The position numbers and the translations under genes were made by a program. Under the pieces are notes generated by a model. The model did no database searches. It was not told where the DNA came from and was given only the letters and a program-made list of their open reading frames with translations. This document shows, piece by piece, positions 6,874 through 12,955 of a DNA stretch of 15,884 nucleotides. Location: positions 1-15,884 of the forward strand of contig JAKALK010000014.1 of the NCBI GenBank assembly GCA_021813155.1, in the 5' to 3' direction. Within the stretch, counting starts at the first letter, position 1. Each line of letters begins with the position of its first letter. Source of the DNA: a bacterium (GTDB taxonomy: Bacteria > Patescibacteriota > Minisyncoccia > UBA6257 > 2-01-FULL-56-20).

Positions 6874-7824
6874 ATGAGTTTCAAAAGTTCATGGAAAATG
6901 AAATTGGGCCTAGGAATACTTTTGTTTTTAGTTTTTGTTGTTCCATATAGGGCCTGGGCTCACGATTTGAGTATTTCAGACCTCTTCCCTTTTGGCTGGT
7001 GGGGCCCGCTTGTGGCTTGTGACGGCGAGGTTTGCACCAATTTGTGTCAGGTTTTAGATCTTGTTCAGCATCTTATTTATTTTGGGCTTAGTCTATTAAT
7101 TTTTGCGGTGACACCGATCATGATTTTAGTGGGAGGTGGAATGATTATGATGTCGAGAGGAGAAGAAATGCTTTCGAAGGGTAAGAAGATTGTTACTGGA
7201 ACAGTTATAGGTTTAGCGATTGGGCTTTCAGGTTTTGTGATTATTTCTACTTTTTTGTGGATTGTTGGTAACAATGAGGCTGGGACTCTTCCCGATGGGA
7301 GTCCGGCTCCGAGAGTCAGCTGGCCGGATATTCAGTGCCAAGTGGAGGCGTTTCAACTTTTACCAAGGGGTGGAACCGGTGCGGCTGGGGCTGGCGGAGT
7401 AGACGTTGTGGCTGGTGTTAATGATCACGAAACTATTTTAAATGAGTTAGATAGTCGTGGGATAGCGGTGCGGAGCACCGGAGGGTGTAGCGATATCAAT
7501 AATCCGCGTTGTACCAGCCTAACTGGGTTGCCGCGGTCAGCGGTCACTGGCCTTGAAGATGTAAAATCGCAGTGCGGTTGCGATCTTACGGTGACGGGTG
7601 GAACCGAAGTGGGCCACGAGACTCATGGCCCCGGGAAGGCGATTGTTGATTTGGCGATTACTCCGAGTACTAACGCTTTTATTTTGTCGGAGATTGGAAC
7701 TTCAAACCCGCAGCAGAACACTTGGTATTTAGGAGCGAGAGACGGGGTGCACTATTTTTACGAAGGTGATCATTGGCACGCCTGCTTTGACCTTGCCGAT
7801 TGTCCCCACCGCGTGCCGGGATAA
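6874..7824 (+). CDS. T4SS-type pilin domain fused to a putative M15-like zinc peptidase domain
   Basis: The 316-residue protein has a signal peptide (about 1-29, ending RAWA). Two membrane helices follow (about 65-93 and 106-131), joined by GGGMIMMSRGEEMLSKGKKI, the same layout as the two pilin-like genes downstream and the VirB2/TrbC-like 'T4SS pilin' family of Patescibacteria. After a Gly/Ala-rich linker (165-180) comes a C-terminal domain unlike a pilin, with THGPGKAIVDLAI (His251, Asp259) and GDHWHACF (His300, His302). That resembles the H-G-A-D and WH zinc sites of M15/VanY-type peptidoglycan peptidases, though His to Asp is one residue longer than the usual HxxGxAxD. The cysteines (e.g. 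CGC 234-236) may form disulfides outside the cell. The gene starts 2 nt after the solute-binding protein. The pilin call is firm; the peptidase call is inference from motifs. Confidence 0.75.
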   Translation: MSFKSSWKMKLGLGILLFLVFVVPYRAWAHDLSISDLFPFGWWGPLVACDGEVCTNLCQVLDLVQHLIYFGLSLLIFAVTPIMILVGGGMIMMSRGEEMLSKGKKIVTGTVIGLAIGLSGFVIISTFLWIVGNNEAGTLPDGSPAPRVSWPDIQCQVEAFQLLPRGGTGAAGAGGVDVVAGVNDHETILNELDSRGIAVRSTGGCSDINNPRCTSLTGLPRSAVTGLEDVKSQCGCDLTVTGGTEVGHETHGPGKAIVDLAITPSTNAFILSEIGTSNPQQNTWYLGARDGVHYFYEGDHWHACFDLADCPHRVPG

Positions 7825-7833
7825 TGATATAAT
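7825..7833 (+). promoter_or_regulatory. Extended -10 promoter giving a probable leaderless mRNA
   Basis: TGATATAAT is a perfect extended -10 box starting right after the stop codon of the previous gene. The ATG at 7841 lies 7 nt past its end, where transcription would be expected to begin, so the pilin message would start at or next to its start codon. Confidence 0.6.
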
Positions 7834-7840
7834 TGATTCA

Positions 7841-8248
7841 ATGATAAGTTCGAAAAAATTTCAGAGGTTGATATGGGGAGTTTTGGTGGCGTGGCTTTTT
7901 CTGTTATTTTCCCAGGTTTTTTGGGTGTTACCGGCGAGGGCTGATTTAAGTGATCCGGCCGCAGGCGGTAATTTAGGAGTAGTAAGTAGCACGCTGGATT
8001 TGCCTAACCCCATTCAGTGCGACGATGTTTTTTGCGTAGTCTTAAGGATTATTAGGGGTTTAAGGCTGGTGGCTGTCCCTATTTCAGTGGTGATGGTGGT
8101 GGTAGGAGGGTATCAGATGATGGCAGCTGGCGGAGAGCCTGAAAAGTTTAGTCGAGGCCGGAAAACTATAATTTATGCGGCGGTGGGTTTGGCGGTGATT
8201 ATTTTAGCGGAAGCGGTAGTCTATATTGTGAGCGATTTAATAGGGTGA
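7841..8248 (+). CDS. T4SS-type pilin-like protein (paralogue 2)
   Basis: The 135-residue protein has a signal peptide (about 1-34, ending PARA), a Cys pair (Cys60, Cys65), then two membrane helices (about 72-94 and 108-131). The connecting loop, GGYQMMAAGGEPEKFSRGRK, matches the loop of the genes before and after it and defines the family: small VirB2/TrbC-like subunits of a cell-surface fibre or secretion channel. The frame is open upstream to 7766 inside the previous gene, but the ATG at 7841 is preferred because an extended -10 ends 7 nt before it and the signal peptide starts there (MISSKKFQRLIW). The gene ends in TGA, supporting standard use of TGA as stop. Confidence 0.8.
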   Translation: MISSKKFQRLIWGVLVAWLFLLFSQVFWVLPARADLSDPAAGGNLGVVSSTLDLPNPIQCDDVFCVVLRIIRGLRLVAVPISVVMVVVGGYQMMAAGGEPEKFSRGRKTIIYAAVGLAVIILAEAVVYIVSDLIG

Positions 8249-8277
8249 TTGGTTTTTAAAAAATTTTAGGTTATAAT
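8249..8277 (+). promoter_or_regulatory. Strong promoter upstream of the third pilin-like gene
   Basis: TTGGTT (8249-8254), a 17-nt spacer and TATAAT (8272-8277) form a near-consensus promoter. The start is expected near 8284, giving a leader of about 55 nt. This separates the expression of the last pilin, likely the abundant one, from the preceding genes. Confidence 0.7.
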
Positions 8278-8338
8278 CATTGAAAATATCGAAAGGTCGA
8301 ATCTAATGACTTCATAATTCTTAGTTTTTCGAGGTTAT

Positions 8339-8719
8339 ATGAATAAATTCGCGAAAGTAGCCAGTGGATCGCTCTTGGCTATGCAGTTGGTTATGCCGCT
8401 TTTAGTTTTAGCGGCGCCGGCTGGCCTGCCTGATCCGGGTGCGCCTACAACTAACATTAATAGCTTGTGCGGTGTTATTGATCTCATAAAGACGATTTCC
8501 AACTGGATGATCTTCTTCTTGATAACACTTGCGGTAATCTTCGTGATTATGGCGGCTTTCAAGTACTTGACAGCTGGCGGGGATGCGGAGAAAGTTTCAA
8601 AAGCGAATAGCCAGATTATTTATGCGGCAGTGGCAGTAGCGGTTGGCCTTTTGGCTTACGCGGTGCCGGCAATAGTTAAGGCTTTTCTCTTGAGTGGTGA
8701 TCAGTCTTGCCCTGCTTAG
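8339..8719 (+). CDS. T4SS-type pilin-like protein (paralogue 3)
   Basis: The 126-residue protein has a signal peptide (about 1-25, VMPLLVLA), a short exported Pro-rich stretch, and two membrane helices (about 55-78 and 93-117). They are joined by FKYLTAGGDAEKVSKANSQ, the same loop as in the two preceding paralogues. A GAGG (8331-8334) before the ATG serves as ribosome binding site, though the spacing is short. With its own strong promoter and a strong terminator 18 nt after the stop, it can be made as a single-gene transcript, as expected for a major subunit. The single cysteines near each end (Cys44, Cys124) might pair. The family is well supported; whether the structure is a pilus, a DNA-uptake fibre or a secretion channel cannot be told from this window. 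Confidence 0.85.
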   Translation: MNKFAKVASGSLLAMQLVMPLLVLAAPAGLPDPGAPTTNINSLCGVIDLIKTISNWMIFFLITLAVIFVIMAAFKYLTAGGDAEKVSKANSQIIYAAVAVAVGLLAYAVPAIVKAFLLSGDQSCPA

Positions 8720-8736
8720 AAGTTAAACGATTTTAA

Positions 8737-8769
8737 TCTAAAAACCCCGCACTATGCGGGGTTTTTAGA
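8737..8769 (+). terminator. Intrinsic terminator of the pilin run
   Basis: The arms 8737-8751 and 8755-8769 form a perfect 15-bp stem (core ACCCCGCA with TGCGGGGT) with a 3-nt loop, flanked by A and T runs of five. It can work in both directions and separates the plus-strand run from the convergent cassette. Nothing further is recognised in 8770-8854 apart from an imperfect CCCTTCGAC/CTCGGGG palindrome near 8783-8808. Confidence 0.9.
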
Positions 8770-8854
8770 TTGGATTATTGTGACCCTTCGACTTACCTCG
8801 CTCGGGGCAATTCTTTTTTCGCATAAGTGGGAGAATAATTAGATAACAAAAATT

Positions 8855-8887
8855 AAACCCCGCGACGCATGTGCGACCGCGGGGTTT
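8855..8887 (-). terminator. Intrinsic terminator of the minus-strand two-gene cassette
   Basis: AAACCCCGCG (8855-8864) and CGCGGGGTTT (8878-8887) pair as a 10-bp stem. A smaller inner pair, CGCA with TGCG (8866-8869, 8872-8875), caps it. On the minus strand it is followed by AATTTTTG, a proper T tract. Confidence 0.85.
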
Positions 8888-8890
8888 CGT

Positions 8891-8914
8891 GTAGCCTCTT
8901 CCTCTTCAGGCTAC
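8891..8914 (-). repeat. Second hairpin just after the cassette stop codon
   Basis: GTAGCCT (8891-8897) and AGGCTAC (8908-8914) form a 7-bp stem with a 10-nt loop, between the stop codon (8918-8920) and the terminator. It may protect the 3' end of the message. No T tract follows, so it is not a terminator itself. Confidence 0.5.
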
Positions 8915-8917
8915 GGG

Positions 8918-10303
8918 TTAATGAATGTGTTGGACGATTTTGATTTCGATCGGGACCGAGTAGTAGGGGTTCATAATTCTTATCCCTACAATCGGAGCTT
9001 TCGCTTCGAGGGCGGCCCGAGGGAAATCTTCAAACTCATCGTAGCTTCCATCCGCGTAGTCGGCGCGGATTTTGCACCTTCCGGCGGGGAAGTTTTTCAA
9101 AAACTTCGCCTTCGGGTTCCGGATAAAATGTGTTGTCCACTGGTTACCCGGAGGAACCATCACGCGGACGGTGTCGACTGGCGGAAGTTCCGTTGGAATG
9201 TTGTCTGATTTCTCAACTTTGGCCCAGATGGTTGAATCTGTGGCCGGGAAGAAGAAATCGACTGTTCCGCCGACGATGGCCGGGATGCTGATGCCTTTTG
9301 GAGCTACCGCTTCTTTAACTTCGTGCGCGAAGGTCTTCCCTTCGTCCACCCTTGCTCTTAGGCCACCATCTGTCTTTTGGAAGAAGACAACAGTGACGAC
9401 GATGATACCGATAGATGAGAGAGTGACAAACCAAGAGGTAAGTCCCCCCGGTTTCTTCTTCATCCCTAAGAAGACGATTATCCCAAGGAAGAGTCCAAGG
9501 AGCGGCAGGAGTCCTGGGGCAGTGTGGACTGGCACCAGGGTGAGGTAGCTTGCGATTGCGAGCTCAACGCCGATGGTTACTAGGGTAGGTTTCAGGATGG
9601 CCTGGCCGATTCCGGTTAGCCCCAGAAGGGCGAAGACAACCGGGTAGCGGTAGGCTACTGTGACCAGGACCAGGATGAGTGCCATGGCTTCGAGGGGAAT
9701 CAGGGTGAGTTTCCCTAAGTCCGCGATGGCAGTTAAGACTTGCAGCGCGAAGATGGTGACTATGGCGCCAATGATGACTCGGCCCCAGAAGTTCACTCTT
9801 CCCACGAAGCCTTTCACTTTCTCGACCACTTGGTCGAGCCGCTTTTTTAGCGGATCGTGCTCAAAGTGATCAATGAGCCTCAAGAGCTCCTTGTGATCGG
9901 GGGCGTTGGCTACGGCCGCGATCACTTCGAGGCCGCGTTTCGGGTCGCCTTTCTGAATGTGGAAGTCCCAGACGGCAACCACGAATCGCATAATGCGATT
10001 CTCGTCCGCTGGTCCGAAGCGACCCTGGCTTTCCTTCCAGTTTGTTGCATCCTGTAGATAATCCTGTAGCTTACAGAAGGCCCGGAAGTCGTGAGCCCGA
10101 AGTTCGACGAGGATGGCGGCTAAGCCATCGACTCGTTTGGCTTCGTCGGGTCGTTCGCCGGCCCGACGCTTGAGTTCTTCTTTCACCCAGTCCCCAAGTT
10201 CTTGAAAGAGCGGGGATTTGGTGAGTGTCTCGACGAGGGCGTCGGCCGCGAAAGCCGTTCCAAATTCTCGGCCGATGCTGGTTTCTCTGTATGCTGTTGC
10301 CAT
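8918..10303 (-). CDS. Unrecognised membrane protein: soluble N-terminus, about six helices, soluble C-terminus
   Basis: From the ATG at 10303 the product is 461 residues. I do not recognise a family. Residues about 1-170 are soluble, helical and highly charged. A block of about six hydrophobic helices follows (roughly 175-310), containing a KKKPGG turn. The final ~150 residues look like beta-rich soluble sequence with many Asp/Gly/Pro turns. There is no signal peptide. An in-frame ATG at 10315 exists, but GGAAGG abuts it with no spacing, whereas the same purine run suits 10303. Codon use prefers ATC, GTC, TTC and GCC, unlike the ATT/GTT/TTT-rich neighbours, which suggests transfer from another lineage. 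It follows the Ig-repeat gene by about 25 nt and shares its transcript. Confidence 0.75.
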   Translation of the reverse strand: MATAYRETSIGREFGTAFAADALVETLTKSPLFQELGDWVKEELKRRAGERPDEAKRVDGLAAILVELRAHDFRAFCKLQDYLQDATNWKESQGRFGPADENRIMRFVVAVWDFHIQKGDPKRGLEVIAAVANAPDHKELLRLIDHFEHDPLKKRLDQVVEKVKGFVGRVNFWGRVIIGAIVTIFALQVLTAIADLGKLTLIPLEAMALILVLVTVAYRYPVVFALLGLTGIGQAILKPTLVTIGVELAIASYLTLVPVHTAPGLLPLLGLFLGIIVFLGMKKKPGGLTSWFVTLSSIGIIVVTVVFFQKTDGGLRARVDEGKTFAHEVKEAVAPKGISIPAIVGGTVDFFFPATDSTIWAKVEKSDNIPTELPPVDTVRVMVPPGNQWTTHFIRNPKAKFLKNFPAGRCKIRADYADGSYDEFEDFPRAALEAKAPIVGIRIMNPYYSVPIEIKIVQHIH

Positions 10304-10328
10304 GATGAATTCCATCCTTCCTTAGAGA

Positions 10329-11498
10329 TCATGAGTAGTACAGGGTAACCAGATCGGTCTTAGGCATACCCTTCGCAGTTATGCGAAGAGTTTGTTCGTC
10401 TTCCCGGTGACTGATGACGCAGTCGTACCGGCAGACGCCGAACTGGTCGGTTGTGAGTTTCGTTGACGCTCCGGTCGCCGTGTTTTGCACGGTGACTTCG
10501 GCGTCAGCGACAGGAGTTTCGTCTTCGGCAAGAACCGTGACGATGACTGAGGAGTCGTTGCCAGCTCGAACCTTTGAAATGTTCGTCTTGGCTGGCTTTG
10601 ACTTCGGAACCGCGATCTTCCTCTGGCAACACTTGCCGTTTGCGAGAATGGTCGCCTCGATTACATGATCACCACCGCTTAGGTTTGGGAACTCATAGAG
10701 TGCCAAACCGGCATGGTTGGTGGTCACTATTCCCATCGGATTGCCGTCCAATAAGAATTGGATCGGCTCCAGCGAGATGATGGTTCTCTCGCCGGGTATT
10801 GCGACGGTTACGGTGGCCTTGACTTGCCAGCCACTTGAGAGTTTCACCGGCTCAGTCACCTGAAGTTCGAGTTCGGTCTCCGGGACATGTATTACGGTTT
10901 GATGTCGCCGACCATTTCTGAGTCTGGCTTCAAAGGTGTGATCGCCAGGCGAGAGATTAGTGAAGTCAGTTGCTACGATCGCTCCGGCCGAGTTGGTTAT
11001 GAACGTTCCCTGGAATTGGCCATCGAGAAAGATTTCGACTTCTTCTGCGTCGACTTGGATGCGTTTCTCCCCGGGAACAAAAACATTTGTCGATACTACC
11101 GATCTCCAACTTCCATGGATCCTCGTCGGCTCACTTGCGGTGAGTTCCATCTCGGGTTCGCCGAGATGGACGTGGAGTGACTTCCCTGCGGCTGATGTTT
11201 GGCCGCTGATTGGGATTGGTACAGCTTCGATCTTGTAGTGTCCCGACGGCAGGAAGTCGAACCCCATAAGGGCACGACCACCGACATCGGCTAAGACTGG
11301 CGAGTCGTAGTCCAAGTCATTCAACTTGAACTGGACTTCGCCGTAGCCGGGATTCTTCCCGGTTGAAACTACGGCGCTGGTTTCGATACACCAGAAGCCA
11401 CCGCTCCTAACTGTCCGCGAGACTTCCAGCCGAAGCTGGGGTCTCGGTGGCTGATTGCCGCCTCGTTGGCGGCCACGGCCACGGTTCTGTTGGGCCAT
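10329..11498 (-). CDS. Ig-like repeat protein without signal peptide, RG-rich N-terminus
   Basis: The product is 389 residues from ATG 11498, chosen over an ATG 12 codons upstream because a GAGGTG (11508-11503) lies at proper spacing. The first 20 residues are basic and Arg/Gly-rich (NRGRGRQRGGNQPPRP), with no signal peptide or membrane helix. About three tandem beta-sandwich repeats follow (roughly 22-115, 116-207, 208-299). The second and third align clearly: EPTRIHGSW/EPVKLSSGW, VPGEKRI/IPGERTI, EIFLDG/QFLLDG, TNSAGA/TNHAGL, NLSPGDHTFEA/NLSGGDHVIEA. A fourth Ig-like domain (about 315-389) resembles bacterial Ig domains (PVADAEVTV then FGVCRYD). Function is unknown; repeats of this type usually bind proteins or sugars. 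Composition is GC-richer than the flanks, like its downstream partner. Export, if any, would need a non-classical route. Confidence 0.75.
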   Translation of the reverse strand: MAQQNRGRGRQRGGNQPPRPQLRLEVSRTVRSGGFWCIETSAVVSTGKNPGYGEVQFKLNDLDYDSPVLADVGGRALMGFDFLPSGHYKIEAVPIPISGQTSAAGKSLHVHLGEPEMELTASEPTRIHGSWRSVVSTNVFVPGEKRIQVDAEEVEIFLDGQFQGTFITNSAGAIVATDFTNLSPGDHTFEARLRNGRRHQTVIHVPETELELQVTEPVKLSSGWQVKATVTVAIPGERTIISLEPIQFLLDGNPMGIVTTNHAGLALYEFPNLSGGDHVIEATILANGKCCQRKIAVPKSKPAKTNISKVRAGNDSSVIVTVLAEDETPVADAEVTVQNTATGASTKLTTDQFGVCRYDCVISHREDEQTLRITAKGMPKTDLVTLYYS

Positions 11499-11615
11499 TT
11501 CACACCTCGTTCGGTTTGATTGTTTATCGTCCAATATGAATTTTTCAAGGAGCGGTGGATTGACTGATTCAAGGAGCGAGCTAGCTTTTTTAAGACTAAC
11601 CCACCTCTTGAACTT
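11499..11615 (-). other. About 117-nt 5' leader of the cassette mRNA with 11-bp direct repeats
   Basis: The stretch between the predicted start site (near 11615) and the ATG at 11498 has no credible gene. It holds two copies of TTCAAGGAGCG (plus strand 11544-11554 and 11568-11578) spaced 24 nt start to start, about two helical turns, and the ribosome binding site GAGGTG at 11503-11508. The repeats could bind a regulator; this is a guess. Confidence 0.4.
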
Positions 11616-11621
11616 AATCTC

Positions 11622-11650
11622 ATTTTAGCATAATATAATAGAAAAGTCAA
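11622..11650 (-). promoter_or_regulatory. Promoter of the two-gene cassette
   Basis: On the minus strand TTGACT (11650-11645), a 17-nt spacer and TAAAAT (11627-11622) preceded by TGC form a strong promoter with an extended -10. Its -35 box directly abuts hairpin element A (from 11651). Confidence 0.75.
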
Positions 11651-11713
11651 TCCCGATACTAAAGCTTCGACAGCGTGAAACAACAGCTAAAAAGGTTGAA
11701 GTTTAGTATGGGG
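11651..11713 (+). repeat. Long imperfect hairpin, element A (copy 1, upstream of tRNA-Leu)
   Basis: The left arm (11651-11671, TCCCGATACTAAAGCTTCGAC) pairs with the right arm (11695-11713, GTTGAAGTTTAGTATGGGG) over about 19 pairs, with single-base bulges at A11656 and G11664. The loop is 23 nt. It shares CCCGATACTA, TTCGACAG and TTTAGTA.GGGG with element B in the same orientation. It starts at the edge of the cassette promoter. Confidence 0.75.
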
Positions 11714-11761
11714 CTTGGGTTAGGAGTTTAATGGGAAACCTTGTAATATAGTGCTTGCGGC

Positions 11762-11844
11762 GCCGAGGTGGTGAAATGGCAGACACGCATGGTTTAGGGC
11801 CATGTGGGGGTAACCCCGTGGGAGTTCAAGTCTCCCCCTCGGCA
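11762..11844 (+). tRNA. tRNA-Leu (anticodon TAG)
   Basis: This is a class II tRNA with a long variable arm. The acceptor is GCCGAGG (11762-11768) with CCTCGGC (11837-11843), discriminator A11844. The anticodon stem CATGG/CCATG (11788-11792, 11800-11804) encloses TTTAGGG, giving anticodon TAG at 11795-11797 and G37. The variable arm pairs GGGG with CCCC around GTAA. The T stem is GGGAG/CTCCC. CCA is not encoded. A TAATAT (11744-11749) is a possible -10 box but has no clear -35. Confidence 0.95.
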
Positions 11845-11880
11845 CAACTAATTTCGCCGGCGACCATGAAACGACTTATG

Positions 11881-11946
11881 CCCCGATACTAGAATTTCGA
11901 CAGTGTAAAATACTAACTTAAGAAAGAGTCGAAATTTAGTACGGGG
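11881..11946 (+). repeat. Long imperfect hairpin, element B (copy 2, downstream of tRNA-Leu)
   Basis: The left arm (11881-11901) and right arm (11928-11946) pair over about 19 base pairs with bulges at A11886 and G11892, the same two positions as in element A (within a base). The loop is about 26 nt. CCCCG/CGGGG closes the base and TTTT follows, so this copy could also end tRNA-Leu transcription. At one aligned pair A has C-G (11665/11701) and B has T-A (11895/11934), a compensatory change. Confidence 0.75.
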
Positions 11947-11985
11947 TTTTCGTTGGGTGAGTTTAAGGGAGTTAACTTTTTTTGT

Positions 11986-12876
11986 TTACTTTCTTCGCCT
12001 GGCGTGGAATGTTGTATGTATTTCTTTGAGCTCTTTATTAGTTAAGTGAGTGTAAATTTGGGTAGTGGAAATTGAGGAGTGGCCCAGCATTTCTTGGACA
12101 GCGCGGAGGTCGGCGCCATTCATAAGGAGATCCGTGGCGAATTGATGACGGAGTTGGTGGGGAGTAACTTTCCCGACGATGCCGGCTTTCCTGGAGTAGA
12201 AATTGACTAGACGTTCAACGGCGCGAGGGGTGATGCGACCCAGAACTTTGGGAGCTTTAGCTTTGCTTAAACTTATGAATAAACTTGGGTCGGGGTCGGA
12301 GCGCTTGTCGAGATATTTTTTGATGGCCACTTTGGCACTATCGGAGATAAAAACTACTCGCAGCTTTTCTCCTTTTCCTCGAACGGTAATTTCACCCCGA
12401 CTCCAGTCTAGGTAGCGATCAAGCGAGCAGAGTTCAGAAAGTCGAAGGCCAGTTGAAAAGAAGGTTTCCAAAATGGCCCGATCTCGGAGGGCGCGGAGAT
12501 CTTCTCCTCCGGGAGCGCTTAGGAGCCGCTCTAAGTCTTTGTATTCTAGAATTTCAATTTGGCGGCGGGGGATTTTGGGAAGTTCGATTTTATCGGGAGC
12601 CAGAACCTTAAGGTCTCGTTTGATGAGGTATTTCAGAAAATTGCGAATGGCAATGACGTAGTAGTTTTGAGTGATTTTTTTTAGATTTTTTCTTGAGAGA
12701 CTAACTCTAAAACTTCTTACGATATTCTCTGTAATCGCTTCAGGGGATTTAACTTTTGCGAAGGATAAGAATTCCTTAAGATAGCGAGAATAATTCTCTC
12801 GGGTTTTGGGAGAACGATTCTTTTCTATTTCGAGGTAGTTTAGATAATCCTCAAGCCATTTTTCAGTGGAGGCCAT
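11986..12876 (-). CDS. xerC/xerD-like: Tyrosine recombinase, XerC/XerD type
   Basis: The 296-residue protein has the two-domain layout and usual length of Xer recombinases, which resolve chromosome dimers at dif; related enzymes integrate mobile elements. An N-terminal SAM-like core-binding domain (about 1-90, WLEDYLNYLEIEKNRSPKT) precedes the catalytic domain. All active-site residues are visible: Arg145 in STGLRLSEL, Lys168 in RGKGEK, His240 and Arg243 in HQLRH, His266 in LGHSS and the nucleophile Tyr275 in QIYTHL. It starts at ATG 12876 (MASTEKWLED), with no Shine-Dalgarno. It is divergent from rpsO and lies close to tRNA-Leu and hairpin element B. A single Xer acting alone is plausible in a reduced genome. 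An integrase role is possible because of the tRNA, but the XerC/D-like length and sequence favour a housekeeping role. Confidence 0.9.
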   Translation of the reverse strand: MASTEKWLEDYLNYLEIEKNRSPKTRENYSRYLKEFLSFAKVKSPEAITENIVRSFRVSLSRKNLKKITQNYYVIAIRNFLKYLIKRDLKVLAPDKIELPKIPRRQIEILEYKDLERLLSAPGGEDLRALRDRAILETFFSTGLRLSELCSLDRYLDWSRGEITVRGKGEKLRVVFISDSAKVAIKKYLDKRSDPDPSLFISLSKAKAPKVLGRITPRAVERLVNFYSRKAGIVGKVTPHQLRHQFATDLLMNGADLRAVQEMLGHSSISTTQIYTHLTNKELKEIHTTFHARRRK

Positions 12877-12882
12877 AGATTA

Positions 12883-12891
12883 ATTTTACCA
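12883..12891 (-). promoter_or_regulatory. Extended -10 promoter of the recombinase gene, probably leaderless
   Basis: On the minus strand TGGTAAAAT (12891-12883) is an extended -10 box whose end lies 6 nt before the ATG at 12876. The expected start nucleotide is the A of the ATG itself. Confidence 0.55.
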
Positions 12892-12918
12892 AATTGAGAT
12901 TGTGCGACAGGTTATCGT

Positions 12919-12947
12919 TTGCTTTTTTGTTGGGATTAGGTTAGAAT
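12919..12947 (+). promoter_or_regulatory. rpsO promoter, leaderless or nearly so
   Basis: TTGCTT (12919-12924), a 17-nt spacer and TAGAAT (12942-12947) form a good promoter. The rpsO ATG at 12956 is only 8 nt beyond the -10 box, so the leader would be 0-3 nt. Confidence 0.65.
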
Positions 12948-12955
12948 GGTAAAAC

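Noticed and set aside
7766..7840. Upstream ATG extending the second pilin gene into the previous gene
   Set aside because: The extra residues are a frame-shifted shadow of the peptidase domain and contain no signal peptide; the extended -10 box and signal peptide point to 7841.
8783..8808. Imperfect palindrome CCCTTCGAC...CTCGGGG as a third copy of the hairpin family
   Set aside because: It shares only short words with elements A and B, lacks the GATACTA and TTTAGTA arms and has no matching stem.
10303..10315. GAATTC at the start of the membrane protein gene as a cloning or assembly scar
   Set aside because: A single 6-bp site is expected by chance, and the shared composition of the two genes on either side argues for continuous natural sequence.
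8918..11287. Many plus-strand and alternative-frame open frames across the cassette
   Set aside because: GC-rich coding sequence opens antisense frames; only the two minus frames show consistent domains, ribosome sites, promoter and terminator.
11651..12876. tRNA-Leu, recombinase and repeats as a genomic island with att sites
   Set aside because: The repeats are palindromic and enclose only the tRNA, neither copies the tRNA 3' end, and the recombinase looks like housekeeping Xer. Kept only as a possibility.
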